Shown piece by piece: positions 8,876-17,793 of a DNA stretch of 64,000 nucleotides; within the stretch, counting starts at the first letter, position 1, and each line of letters opens with the position of its first letter. The stretch is taken from positions 1 through 64,000 of the forward strand of contig JAQVIX010000002.1 in the NCBI GenBank assembly GCA_028695495.1, in the 5' to 3' direction. The notes below the pieces were generated by a model. That model was not told the origin of the DNA. It ran no database searches and saw nothing but the letters and a program-made list of their open reading frames with translations. The stretch comes from Candidatus Cloacimonadota bacterium (lineage in GTDB: Bacteria > Cloacimonadota > Cloacimonadia > Cloacimonadales > Cloacimonadaceae). The position numbers were made by a program, and so were the translations under genes.

Positions 8876-9909
8876 GGTTTTTGTCCTTTGCGCATCAAAA
8901 GATAAGCTATTATTACCGCCATTGCCAAAAGCAGCAGCAGTAGCGAAAAGAGCACCTTCTTATCGGTAAAAGAAAAGCCGATAGCGATAAGCCCAAATAA
9001 AAAGGTAATGAAATAAACGATGCCGGCAATGCTCTTTTGCGAGAGTCCAAAGGCGAGCATGGTGTGATGGATATGTGCTTTATCGGCACTCATGATCTTG
9101 CCCACGCGGATGCGGCGAAAGATGGCTAAGAGTATATCCAAAAAGGGGATAGCCAACGCTGCGAGGGGGATGATCAGGGTCATGGAAGTAATGCCCTTAA
9201 ATTGGGATACTCCTGCCGTGGAGATGGCAGCGATATTTAGGGCGATATACTGCGCTCCCGTTTCGCCCAGGAAGATCTTGGCGGGATGGAAGTTATAGCG
9301 CAAAAAGCCCAAGAGGCCGGCAAAGAGGAAGCTGGAAAGGCTTATTACCAGCAGATGCTGTTCCAGGATGCCTACTGTAAGCAGCACCAGCGCCACGATG
9401 GCGGAGATGCCCGCTGCAAGACCGTCCATGCCGTCAATAAGGTTTATGGCATTGATTACCACCACATACCAAAGCACCGTTATCGGAAAGGAGAGCCAGC
9501 CCAGGATCAAGTGCTCGCCCAGGGGGTTGGTAAGGTATTGCACTCGGTAGCCAATGATATACATGATGATGCCCAGGATAATCTGCCAGATAAGTTTATA
9601 GCGCGCGGGGGTTTCAAAGCGGTCGTCCAATAGCCCAAAGGTAAGCGCCAATACACTCACTGCCGAGAGATCGAAATACAGGCGGCTTATCTCCTGCCCG
9701 CGGGTAAAGAGCGCCAAGAGCACCTGCACCAGGATGATGGGCAGGGCAAAGGAGAGGCCTCCCGCTTCCGGCGTGCTCACCTTGTGGATGCGCCGCTCAT
9801 TGGGATGGGCGATAATGCCGTGCATGATGGAAAAGTGCATATTCAGCGGCACCAAAAGCAGTGTGGCGATAAAGATAAATAGCGCAGCAAGGATAATGAT
9901 AGTGGTCAT
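8872..9909 (-). CDS. WecA/MraY-family undecaprenyl-phosphate sugar-1-phosphate transferase
   Basis: A 345-residue polytopic membrane protein with about ten hydrophobic segments. Family motifs are present: LLDDR near 93, NAINLIDGMDGLAAG around 150-164 and DKAHIHHTML near 270. These enzymes move HexNAc-1-phosphate from a UDP-sugar to undecaprenyl phosphate, the first membrane step of O-antigen, teichoic-acid or exopolysaccharide synthesis. The HIHH motif and the lack of peptidoglycan genes nearby favour WecA/TagO over MraY. It overlaps its upstream GT4 gene and downstream propeller gene by 4 bases each, which places it in a polysaccharide operon. The sugar it uses cannot be read from the sequence. 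Confidence 0.9.
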   Translation of the reverse strand: MTTIIILAALFIFIATLLLVPLNMHFSIMHGIIAHPNERRIHKVSTPEAGGLSFALPIILVQVLLALFTRGQEISRLYFDLSAVSVLALTFGLLDDRFETPARYKLIWQIILGIIMYIIGYRVQYLTNPLGEHLILGWLSFPITVLWYVVVINAINLIDGMDGLAAGISAIVALVLLTVGILEQHLLVISLSSFLFAGLLGFLRYNFHPAKIFLGETGAQYIALNIAAISTAGVSQFKGITSMTLIIPLAALAIPFLDILLAIFRRIRVGKIMSADKAHIHHTMLAFGLSQKSIAGIVYFITFLFGLIAIGFSFTDKKVLFSLLLLLLAMAVIIAYLLMRKGQKP

Positions 9910-11012
9910 GATGGCGTTTCCCCTTCATACAGCGCGCGATAGCCATCCACCATGCGCCCGTAATCGCAGAGTTCTTTCACCTTCTTAAGCGCCTTTTGCC
10001 CTTTCTGGCGCGCTATTTCCTTATCCGAGGCAATCCCTGTAAGCCCTTGGATAAAAGCCCTTTCATCGTCCAGAGGCAAAATCCAGCCCACCTCGCTATC
10101 CACAAGCTCGCGGATGGAAGGGATATCCGAACCGATCACCGGCAAAGCTGCCTGCATGGCTTCGATAATGCTAAAGGGCATGGCTTCCCAGCGCGAATAG
10201 AGGATGAAGGCATCGAATACCGCCAGCCAGGGGCTTACCTCGCTATCCCAGCCCGGCAGCAGGATGCGCTCACTAAGGCGATAGCTCTCTACTATGCTCT
10301 TGCACAAGGCGTAATGCTCGCCATCACCCAGTATAATGAACTTGAGAGTAGGGCATAGGCGGCAGGCTTTGCAGATACCGGTAATTAGATTGATTACATT
10401 CTTCTGCGTGGAAAAGCGGATGGTGCTGCCGATTACGAAGCTCTCTTCGTCCTTTTTTGCGGTGGGGGATAGCCTTAGCTCTTTCTGCGCATTGTAGATG
10501 GTGAATGCCTTTTCCCTCGGCAAAAGCCCTAATTTCAGGGACTTGATGCGGTCGCTGTTATTTACAAATACGGCATAATCCCCCGCCCAGTGCCCCAGCC
10601 TTTCCATCTGTTCGTAAAACTTCTGCACGATCTGCTTTTGATGCGGCTGAAAGGCGGTGCCATGCGAGGTAAAGAGGATGAGCGGCACCCTTGCCAAGCG
10701 TGCTGCCAGCCTGCCCAAAAGCCCCGGTTTGGAGCTATTGGTATGGATGATATCTATCTTATGTCGCTTTAATAGCCAATATATTTCGATAAAGCTAAGC
10801 AGATCCAAAGGCGAGATGGCATGCCTAAATGTATATATGGGAATGAACTGCCAGCCGCGCTCTTTTACCGCAGCTACGAACTCGCCGCCCGCTTTGCCTG
10901 CAACAAAGATCTCGTATTCATTCTCCGGCAATCCCTCCAAAAGATGCAGGGAAAAGCGCTGCACTCCGCTCATTAGCGGAAGGAGTTGCAGGTGCAGAAG
11001 GCGCTTTTTCAT
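9906..11012 (-). CDS. GT4-family glycosyltransferase
   Basis: A 368-residue retaining glycosyltransferase of the GT-B fold. The N-terminal half has the acceptor-side Rossmann pattern (a Gly-Val-Gln motif near residues 15-20 and DIIHTNSSKPG near 90-100). The C-terminal half has the nucleotide-sugar site, including IGSTIRFSTQKN and the E-x7-E type motif EAMPFSIIEAM near 270-280. It probably adds a sugar to the lipid carrier on the cytoplasmic face. Its start directly abuts the upstream gene's stop and it overlaps the WecA-like gene by 4 bases. Donor and acceptor are unknown. Confidence 0.88.
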   Translation of the reverse strand: MKKRLLHLQLLPLMSGVQRFSLHLLEGLPENEYEIFVAGKAGGEFVAAVKERGWQFIPIYTFRHAISPLDLLSFIEIYWLLKRHKIDIIHTNSSKPGLLGRLAARLARVPLILFTSHGTAFQPHQKQIVQKFYEQMERLGHWAGDYAVFVNNSDRIKSLKLGLLPREKAFTIYNAQKELRLSPTAKKDEESFVIGSTIRFSTQKNVINLITGICKACRLCPTLKFIILGDGEHYALCKSIVESYRLSERILLPGWDSEVSPWLAVFDAFILYSRWEAMPFSIIEAMQAALPVIGSDIPSIRELVDSEVGWILPLDDERAFIQGLTGIASDKEIARQKGQKALKKVKELCDYGRMVDGYRALYEGETPS

Positions 11013-12674
11013 CTATTGTACCAGGCGAATTACTGCCACGGATTCCGCCTTAACGTTCTTAAAGTGCAGGGTATTGCCATCTATTTTGGCGCTGATACCA
11101 TCGATCTCGCGCACCTTCTGCTCTCCTTGAATATGCAGGGCAAAGCTTGGCAAATCATCTGGAAAATATACCCTTATCTCATATTCCCCTTCTTGTATGG
11201 TAACCCGCGCCCGCTTTTCCCACCAATCCGCAATCTCCAGCGGCGTAGCGTTCCAGGCATTGGAGCTACTTATCAAAGCTAAGAAGTATGAATAGAGGTT
11301 TTGGGCATAGCGGATGTCGTGATATGCCGCCAGGGAGAAATCCAGAGAAAAGATGCCATGCGTGGTTTTACTCACCTTTTGGAAATAGCGTTTAAGCTCG
11401 GATTTGGCATGGTCCAGCGTCATGAGCTTACGTTTATTGATGTGTAAGTAATTATCCCGAAACACACTGGGCAGTATCAGGTAAGAAGCCTTGCCATTGA
11501 TATAAGGATGGTAGGGGAAGCTACAGGAATTGTAAAAGCCCGGCGCTTCCTTGAAAGCGGTGCTAATGCTGTATTTAGGCTCTATTTTATCCTGCAATTC
11601 CATGATTTCCAGGTTCCAGGTATAGCCATATTGCTTTATGCCCAGCTCGCTACGCGCAAGCTGATGCAGCATCACCTGTTTTTGGCGCAGCATCTCATCC
11701 CGCGTAAGTTTATCATTACTAAGGATCAAGCCTATCTCGCAGCCCTCGTTTAGGCAGGCTTGAATCTCTTCCTGCAAATCCGGGTCTTCCAGCGAATAAT
11801 CTATATCCTCGCCTTTCTCCACCGCCAGATAAAAGCAACTGCGGCAGTTATTTTCCTTTTCCAGCCGGCGGTATTCCTCAAAGTTCCAGTACAATTCATA
11901 ATTCGTAAAGATATACTGCATTTGCCCCTTGAGATTGTGGAAAAGCTGTTGCAGCTTAAGGGTAAACAGCAAACCGAGATTATCCACCAGCGAGAGAATC
12001 AGCGAGCTGGCATTCCATTTTTGCAGGTTTTCCACACTGTGGCATAGCATTAGCGCACAGCTCTCATTTTTTGGCCACAATGCCTTTTGCGCCAGAGGGA
12101 TACGCTGTGTGCGGGCATGTTCTTTGAGCATGGATTCTATCAGCCATAGCATGCTATCCACCGCCGGAGAATCCCGATGCGGATAAAAGGCGCTATTTTC
12201 ATCTATAAAGCGTTCGTTGCCCTTCGCCCCCGGCTGCATAATCTGCTCTGCCTGCGAGAGATGAAAATAGATATTGCCCACCACGTCGATATTGATCTTC
12301 CCGCCGCAGGTATCGCTATCGATGTAGTTCTCTGCCGCATGGTTAAAGGGTCTGGCAGTAATTACTTGCGTGGGATACAGCAGCTTTAGTTCGCGCATAT
12401 TGCGGCGCAATCTCTCCGGATTGTAAGATACGCGCTCATATAGCTCCATCTCGCAGATGATAAAGATGGTGATCAGTTTCTTAGCAAGGTCTTTTACACT
12501 CTTTTCATCCGGCTCTGTGGGGCTATAAATGATGAAGATATCGTTCTGCTTCAGCTCATCTATATTATTGATAAAACGATAGGCATAGCCCCGGTTATCG
12601 AAAATGTAGCGGAAGCTGAACTTAATCTCGTTCATAAAGTGCTGCAATTTATTATCTATAAGGATAGCGATCAT
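11013..12674 (-). CDS. NodB-like (polysaccharide deacetylase-related) protein
   Basis: A 553-residue protein, first gene of the minus-strand envelope operon. Residues 1-140 form an N-terminal domain of the type often seen before deacetylase-like domains. The middle (about 205-430) resembles NodB-type proteins of polysaccharide clusters, with the 'fall in residues CALMLCHSVENLQKWNAS' start region and a CEIGLILSNDKL segment in the position where deacetylases have a Gly-His-Glu-Ile-Gly-like motif. The usual catalytic Asp and His residues are not evident, so it may be inactive or act as a binding protein. The C-terminal 70 residues look beta-rich and may bind carbohydrate. The stop directly abuts the GT4 start. 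Function is inferred only from fold resemblance and context. Confidence 0.6.
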   Translation of the reverse strand: MIAILIDNKLQHFMNEIKFSFRYIFDNRGYAYRFINNIDELKQNDIFIIYSPTEPDEKSVKDLAKKLITIFIICEMELYERVSYNPERLRRNMRELKLLYPTQVITARPFNHAAENYIDSDTCGGKINIDVVGNIYFHLSQAEQIMQPGAKGNERFIDENSAFYPHRDSPAVDSMLWLIESMLKEHARTQRIPLAQKALWPKNESCALMLCHSVENLQKWNASSLILSLVDNLGLLFTLKLQQLFHNLKGQMQYIFTNYELYWNFEEYRRLEKENNCRSCFYLAVEKGEDIDYSLEDPDLQEEIQACLNEGCEIGLILSNDKLTRDEMLRQKQVMLHQLARSELGIKQYGYTWNLEIMELQDKIEPKYSISTAFKEAPGFYNSCSFPYHPYINGKASYLILPSVFRDNYLHINKRKLMTLDHAKSELKRYFQKVSKTTHGIFSLDFSLAAYHDIRYAQNLYSYFLALISSSNAWNATPLEIADWWEKRARVTIQEGEYEIRVYFPDDLPSFALHIQGEQKVREIDGISAKIDGNTLHFKNVKAESVAVIRLVQ

Positions 12675-12800
12675 GCGTCCATTGATTCCATTATTTTATT
12701 TTGTGCCAAGTTATCTTAATCGCCTGTGTAGTCAAGCGGATTTTCATTATTTTAGCTTTTATCCGGTTTTAAGGCGAATAAATAGGCATAAACTCAGGAT

Positions 12801-12841
12801 GCTTGACAAAAATCCCGTTCCTATTCACCTGTCCTTAAAAC
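12801..12841 (+). promoter_or_regulatory. Putative promoter region shared in sequence with the 18555 operon
   Basis: GCTTGACA-AAATCCC is followed 23 bases after the TTGACA box by TCCTTAAAA. Nearly the same arrangement occurs at 18493-18533 ahead of another operon. TTGACA at 12803-12808 is a good -35 box, but no consensus -10 lies at 16-18 bases. It sits 80 bases upstream of the plus-strand 12891 gene. Confidence 0.4.
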
Positions 12842-12890
12842 CGTTCGCTGCCTAAGCGACACGGCGAAGCTTTGCCCAAAAAGGAGAGCC

Positions 12891-14153
12891 ATGCTCTTTA
12901 TCCTATTTATTCTACTCCTGATGCCCGCCGCCCTCTTTGGTTATTTGGATCCCGGCTCCGGAGCAGTACTGATCAATTTGCTCATTACCGCTGCTGCCGC
13001 CCTGCTTTACTCCCTCAAAGGTCTGTTTTTCAGGCTTTTGGGTAAAAAGCAAGCAGCGCAGCCCAAACGGCAAGATATCCAGCTTGCATTACTTAGCGAA
13101 GGAAAGAACTACCGCCTTAGTTTCCAGCCGCTTATCGAAGCGCTGACAGCGCGGGAAATCCATTTTGCCTATTATACACTGGATATCGAAGACCCCTTGC
13201 TGAAAATAGATAACCCCTTCTGCCACAATCGCTTTTTAGGCTTTGGCGCCTTGGGCAAATACCGCGCCAGCAATCTCAAAGAAGCTTTGCTGCTTTCTAC
13301 CACTCCCAATATCTCCTGCGCCGGCTACCCCATCAAGCGTTCGCCCCATACGCATAAATTGATCCACTTTTTCCATTCGTTGATCGATCTATCCATGTAT
13401 AGAAAAGGCTCTTTGGATTTTTACGATGCAGTTATCCTGCCCGGAGATTACCACATCGCGCCCATCCGGCATTTGGAAAAACTGCGGGGCTTAAAAGAGA
13501 AAGAGCTTATCTCGCTGGGCGCACCTTATCTGGATTTATTGGCGGAAGAGAAGGCAGCGCAAACGTCGATTAAGCGGGAGAAATGCCTGCTTGTCGCCAG
13601 CTCCTGGGGAGATAAGGGGCTTTTAACTTATTGCGGGATAGAACCTTTCCTGCCTTTAGCGGAGAAGGGCTGGGAGCTTATTATCCGTCCACATCCGCAA
13701 GACCTTAAAAAATCCCCGGAATTGATTCTGAAGCTGCAGAAACAAAGCGCAGCCAAACCCAATATCATCTGGGATTTTGCCCTCTCCGGCGCTCAAAGCA
13801 TGCAAAAAGCCAGCCTGATGCTTTCGGATACCTCGTCCATCCGCTTCGATTTTGCCTTTCTCTATGAAAAGCCGGTACTTAGCCTGGAAATACCCGCCGT
13901 TGCCATGCCCGGTTTTGAGCGAGATGATTTGTCGGAAATCTGGAGCGAAGGCGCAGCACAAGAGATTGGTATGGTTATAGATAGTGAAACGCTGAGGCAA
14001 GACCCAGAAGGATATTTACTCCAAACTCTGCAAAGCTTTGATGCTGCGCGCATTCGTAGCTACCGGCATGCGTTGGTAAGGCATTTTGGTACAGCGGCAT
14101 CCGCCATTGTGGATTACCTTGCCTTAGAATTAGAGTCTCTTAAATCCCTATAA
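12891..14153 (+). CDS. TagB/TagF-like (CDP-glycerol glycerophosphotransferase-related) membrane-anchored protein
   Basis: A 420-residue protein. It starts with a hydrophobic segment, the motif YLDPGSG at 18-24 and a second membrane segment at about 27-48. The rest resembles PF04464-type glycerophosphotransferases: LVASSWGDKG, a RPHPQD motif near 265, and LSDTSSIRFDFAFLYEKPV near 310, which match the conserved His-Pro and Asp-x-Ser-Ser regions that bind CDP-glycerol or the acceptor. Such enzymes transfer glycerol phosphate to lipid-linked glycans. The AAAGGAGAGCC ribosome site fixes the start. It is followed after 9 bases by the YidC-phosphatase fusion, so the two probably act on the same phosphopolymer. 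A related capsule enzyme using another CDP-alcohol is possible. Confidence 0.78.
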   Translation: MLFILFILLLMPAALFGYLDPGSGAVLINLLITAAAALLYSLKGLFFRLLGKKQAAQPKRQDIQLALLSEGKNYRLSFQPLIEALTAREIHFAYYTLDIEDPLLKIDNPFCHNRFLGFGALGKYRASNLKEALLLSTTPNISCAGYPIKRSPHTHKLIHFFHSLIDLSMYRKGSLDFYDAVILPGDYHIAPIRHLEKLRGLKEKELISLGAPYLDLLAEEKAAQTSIKREKCLLVASSWGDKGLLTYCGIEPFLPLAEKGWELIIRPHPQDLKKSPELILKLQKQSAAKPNIIWDFALSGAQSMQKASLMLSDTSSIRFDFAFLYEKPVLSLEIPAVAMPGFERDDLSEIWSEGAAQEIGMVIDSETLRQDPEGYLLQTLQSFDAARIRSYRHALVRHFGTAASAIVDYLALELESLKSL

Positions 14154-14162
14154 ATATAGATT

Positions 14163-16715
14163 ATGAATATACTGTTAGTCCTCTTTCTCATCTCGCTGGG
14201 CACCTCGATCTTGCTGCAGGTCTTGAACTGGCTATTCAGGGCAATACCGGCGCGGGAAGCGCAGGTGCAAGCGCTATTGGCTCCGCAACTTGCCGAATTG
14301 CGCAGGCAATATCGCGGCATGGAATACCAAGCCAAAGAGCGCGCCATTTTCCGCCGCTACCGCTATCATCCCATCCTCGCTTTACGCAGCGCTTTACCGC
14401 TCTTTTTCCAGCTTCCTTTCCTCTTTGCCGCATTTCGCATTATTAGCCGCATGCCTGCTTTGGAAGGGCAAAGCCTGGGCTTTATCCTGAATCTGGCAGC
14501 GCCGGATAGCTTGATCCTGGGCTACAATATCCTGCCTTTTGTAATGACCGGCATCAACCTGCTTACCGCCTTGCTCAATCCGGATTTCCGCCTGCGGGAA
14601 AAGCTACAGGCTATCTTTATCGCCCTCATCTTTTTGGCTATTCTTTACAATGCACCCGCTGCGCTACTCATCTATTGGAGCTTTAATAACCTCTTTTTCC
14701 TGTTGCGCACCCTTGTTAATCGCTTGCGCTATAGAGGCAAAGAGCGTCTCGCCGATCCGCTTTGGGAGAGCTTCTGCCAAGCCCTGCCGAAGTATTTAGA
14801 AGGCGTAGCCCTACCCTTTTTGCTGCTCATCGTGTTTGCCAATCTCCTGGAATATTTAGCCGATGGTGAAGGGCTGTATTTTTACCGCTTTTCCAAAACC
14901 GTGCCGCTAATGTTTGCCAGCGCAGCGCTTTACTTCCTCTTAAACTGGCGGGATAAGGGAAGCCGGCGCTACAAATGGGGGCAGATGGCGGGGATATTGC
15001 CTCTGCTAAGTGCGGCTCTTTTACACCTCAGCGGCATCCACCCCTTTCCCAGCCAACGTTATGTGATATTTGCTTATCTTTGTGGAGCTTACCTCGTTTT
15101 GGCATTCATCTTGAGCATAATCCAAAGCTTGATTCCCAATTCCGCACCCCAAACCGCTCACAAGAGCTTGCAGCCGCGCCCCTCTTTCTGGCAGAATGCC
15201 TTGTTGGTATTCATTTTAGGTCTCATCCCCTCGCTGCATTTGGCGGCGGTGAACCCCATGTATCTCAATGGCTGGTTTTATCCCCTCTTTCTGCTTTTAC
15301 CTTTCCTGCTTATCGGCTTGGCATATTTGCTTTTAAGCCTCTTTAGCCGGCTCTGGCGCTCAGCAAAAGGCAGCTTTCCGCCGCTGGCATATTCGCTTGT
15401 CTTTACCGCACTCTTTTTCTATCTGCCGGTATTTCGGGCGATGATGCAAAAGAATAGTGCCCATGATGGCGACTTTTGGCTGTTGCTTTTAGGAACGCTC
15501 AGCCTTGTTTGGTTCTTTAGCCAAAAACAAGGTAATAAGGAACTTAGCACATCTGCACGCCAGCCCTTAGCGCGCCCATTTTATGTATTTCGCGCGCTAT
15601 TAATCGTCTTTTTCATCTTATCCGCCTTCAATTTCGGTAGTTCCATTTTGCAAGGTGAAAAGCCTTCGCAGCGTAAATTGCAGGAGATTCCGCCCTTTTT
15701 AGCCATGCTCTCGCTTAAAGAGCTGCCAAATATCTATCTCTTTGTATATGATGGGGTTCCGAACCCACGGGTGTTTCGCGAACAGGGCTTACCTCTGGAC
15801 AAGCTGGAAGCACTATTTGAACGCTATAACTATACCCTGTATGAAGATACTTATACTCTGGGCAATGAAAGCCTGAATAGCATGGCAATGACGCTGAATA
15901 TCACCGGCGAAGAACCCGCCTCACAAAGCAAAATGCAGGATATCTATAGCGGCAATTCGCTGATCAATCTCTTTTTGCGCCAGCACGGATATAGCAGCTA
16001 CAATCTCTTAGAAAACTATTTTACCGGCACTTACGCCATGATAAATGAAGACCTCATTACCGAGTATTATCCGCCCAAAGAGCTATCGGATGTGCAGTCC
16101 GACTTTTTCCTTACTCTCCTGCGGGGGGTAATGCAAGGGGAGTTTCGCTTTGATACCAAAGGAATTATGGCAGAAGACCGCCATACTGAAGACGATCGTC
16201 AAAACCGCAAGCACGAGCTAATCCGCGATCAGGTAAGCCCGAAGTTTGTAATCGATCAAGTTTCAAAACCCAGCCATTCGCAAAACTCCGGCAAATGCCT
16301 GCCAAACGAGACCGAACTTTGGATAGAGCGCTTTGAGGAAGCTATGGTGTATTTGGCAAATGATCTCAAAGCGCTTTCTGAACATGATCCCAATGCCATT
16401 GCCATCTTTATCGGCGATCACGGTCCCTCGCTTTTGGGAGATTGCTATGTGTTGCAAAACTATAAACGCGAGGAGATTACGGCAGAATTGATCTGGGATA
16501 GAATCGGCACCATGGTCGCCATTCACTGGCCGGATGCCACGCGCGCCCGCAAATACGACCAAAATCTTACCGTAAATCAAGACCTCTTTGCCGTAATCCT
16601 GGCATATTTGGCAGATGACCCCAAACCCTTGCAGCTTATGCCAGATCGCAGCTTTAGCGGCTATGGTTTGCTCACCCGCCCGCCCATCCATTTTAAGGAA
16701 GGGAAGGTGTTTTAA
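14163..16715 (+). CDS. YidC/Oxa1-like domain fused to LTA-synthase-type phosphatase domain
   Basis: An 850-residue membrane protein with three parts. Residues 1-190 look like the YidC/Oxa1 membrane core: a first membrane segment, a charged amphipathic stretch (APQLAELRRQYRG from 40), then PLFFQLPFLFAAFRI at 79-93, LAAPD at 111-115 and NAPAALLIYWSFNNLFFLLR at 163-182. Residues about 215-505 hold eight or nine further hydrophobic segments. Residues about 515-850 resemble the extracytoplasmic alkaline-phosphatase/sulfatase fold of LtaS and phosphoglycerol transferases: NIYLFVYDG near 522 (metal-binding Asp), GNESLNSMAMTLN near 567 (place of the nucleophile) and FIGDHGPS near 750 (metal-binding Asp-His). 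The first membrane segment has no arginine, unlike the groove Arg of true insertases. I infer a lipid- or polymer-modifying enzyme rather than a general insertase. The gene follows the TagB-like gene by 9 bases with a weak ribosome site. Confidence 0.82.
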   Translation: MNILLVLFLISLGTSILLQVLNWLFRAIPAREAQVQALLAPQLAELRRQYRGMEYQAKERAIFRRYRYHPILALRSALPLFFQLPFLFAAFRIISRMPALEGQSLGFILNLAAPDSLILGYNILPFVMTGINLLTALLNPDFRLREKLQAIFIALIFLAILYNAPAALLIYWSFNNLFFLLRTLVNRLRYRGKERLADPLWESFCQALPKYLEGVALPFLLLIVFANLLEYLADGEGLYFYRFSKTVPLMFASAALYFLLNWRDKGSRRYKWGQMAGILPLLSAALLHLSGIHPFPSQRYVIFAYLCGAYLVLAFILSIIQSLIPNSAPQTAHKSLQPRPSFWQNALLVFILGLIPSLHLAAVNPMYLNGWFYPLFLLLPFLLIGLAYLLLSLFSRLWRSAKGSFPPLAYSLVFTALFFYLPVFRAMMQKNSAHDGDFWLLLLGTLSLVWFFSQKQGNKELSTSARQPLARPFYVFRALLIVFFILSAFNFGSSILQGEKPSQRKLQEIPPFLAMLSLKELPNIYLFVYDGVPNPRVFREQGLPLDKLEALFERYNYTLYEDTYTLGNESLNSMAMTLNITGEEPASQSKMQDIYSGNSLINLFLRQHGYSSYNLLENYFTGTYAMINEDLITEYYPPKELSDVQSDFFLTLLRGVMQGEFRFDTKGIMAEDRHTEDDRQNRKHELIRDQVSPKFVIDQVSKPSHSQNSGKCLPNETELWIERFEEAMVYLANDLKALSEHDPNAIAIFIGDHGPSLLGDCYVLQNYKREEITAELIWDRIGTMVAIHWPDATRARKYDQNLTVNQDLFAVILAYLADDPKPLQLMPDRSFSGYGLLTRPPIHFKEGKVF

Positions 16716-16764
16716 GCTGGGGGGTCTGGCTTTTTCGGCTGAGGCACAGTGCAGCTTTTAGTAT

Positions 16765-17379
16765 TCATCCCAAATCAAAGTGATATTCCCCGCCCGGATT
16801 GTAATACATCAGATGCCAGGCATATACCCGCTTATCAAGATAAGTTCCTAATGCGGGCAATTCCTTGCCAATCTCGCTTGTCGCGCGTTTGATCGCTTTA
16901 TTTACAGAGCGCACCACCTGCTTTTCCGAACTCATAAAAGTGCTTAATTTCCCGCTTTTGCGCATTACGTCATTCAAATAGCGGCAGAGAAAATCCATCT
17001 CCTCTTCTATTTCCTCCAGCCAGGCAAGGTCATTATATTCCAAGTGTAATGCCTTTTGCGCAATCAGGAAGTTCAGGCGCGCACCCACCTCTTTTACGGT
17101 TTGCCAATCCGCTTTGTAGATGGGCGGTAAGTCGTCAAAACTATAAAGATGCTGCGCCACGCGCTCAATATCCGCTTGATTCGCAAGCAGGCGATATTCT
17201 TCCGGCACCGGATTCAGGGCGTTGTAGAGATTCATCGCATAATAGCGCCTGCCAGGATTTTGCAGCAATTCCAGCAGGTATTTCATGCCAATCGAGAGCC
17301 GAAAGCGGTATTCTTCTCCCTCTGTTTTAATGTGCAGGTGTTTGGAATGCACCTGTAAGTAAACTGTTTTGGTATCCAT
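16765..17379 (-). CDS. Putative winged-helix regulator (small, unknown)
   Basis: A 204-residue protein. The start at 17379 is chosen because GGAGG lies 7 bases upstream; a longer frame exists but would run through the promoter. Residues 5-50 show a pattern (RFRLSIGMKYLLELLQNPGR then YYAMNLYNAL) like a winged-helix domain found beside regulatory proteins, with the form G-x-x-Y-L-x-x-L-L-x-x-P-G-R. The rest is helical and charged, with EEIEEEMDF and RATSEIGKELPAL segments. The promoter (-35 TTGACA, 16-base spacer, -10 TATTAT) is covered by repeated boxes that also occur upstream of the 18555 operon, suggesting that this protein, or another, regulates both. The DNA-binding role is inference from the domain pattern. 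Confidence 0.65.
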   Translation of the reverse strand: MDTKTVYLQVHSKHLHIKTEGEEYRFRLSIGMKYLLELLQNPGRRYYAMNLYNALNPVPEEYRLLANQADIERVAQHLYSFDDLPPIYKADWQTVKEVGARLNFLIAQKALHLEYNDLAWLEEIEEEMDFLCRYLNDVMRKSGKLSTFMSSEKQVVRSVNKAIKRATSEIGKELPALGTYLDKRVYAWHLMYYNPGGEYHFDLG

Positions 17380-17397
17380 TTCAATCCTCCAAGATTT

Positions 17398-17470
17398 AGT
17401 AATGCTCATTATTTGTCCCATAATATAAGTAATGCTTAATTTGTCAATGGAAATATAAGTGCTGCTCATA
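17398..17470 (-). promoter_or_regulatory. Promoter with three 30-bp phased operator-like boxes
   Basis: On the minus strand the promoter reads TTGACA (17447-17442), a 16-base spacer, and TATTAT (17425-17420). Three similar boxes of consensus RTRAGCATTACTWATATT have their cores at 17459-17470, 17428-17439 and 17398-17409, at steps of 31 and 30 bases. The middle box fills the spacer between -35 and -10, one lies just upstream and one just downstream of the likely start site. This is the layout expected for repression with all sites on one face of the DNA helix. Confidence 0.75.
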
Positions 17471-17549
17471 TATTTTGTTTGTGTTATGGCTTAAGTAGTG
17501 GGATAATTGATAAATAGCTCATGCTATTTGAGATCAATAAACGAGCTTG

Positions 17550-17793
17550 AGATGGTTCCGAAATGTCAAATCCAAGCACGATATCTGTAACATTGGGTGT
17601 GTAGGGGCGCAAGGCTTTGCGCCCGTTTTTTAACAAAACGTGCGCGCTGCGCACACCGTAATAAATTGATACTGAGTCCGTAATGATTAGCTATTGCGTG
17701 CTAATTTCGGCGGGTTCAAGGCATTGAACCCCTACATTTCAGGTGTGTACATTTCTTGTTGTTGTGTTGTTTTTCGTATTACTGGACAGCCTC
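17550..17793 (+). repeat. MITE-like dispersed repeat R1, copy 2
   Basis: A 244-base full-length copy. Its right end is GGACAGCCTC, while the left end is partly degraded (GATGGTTCC). Inside are GGGCGCAAGGCTTTGCGCCC followed by a T-run, a GTGCGC..GCGCAC hairpin and GGGTTCAAGGCATTGAACCC, three stem-loops present in all long copies. It lies in the gap upstream of the 16765 gene and has no open frame that persists between copies. Confidence 0.88.
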
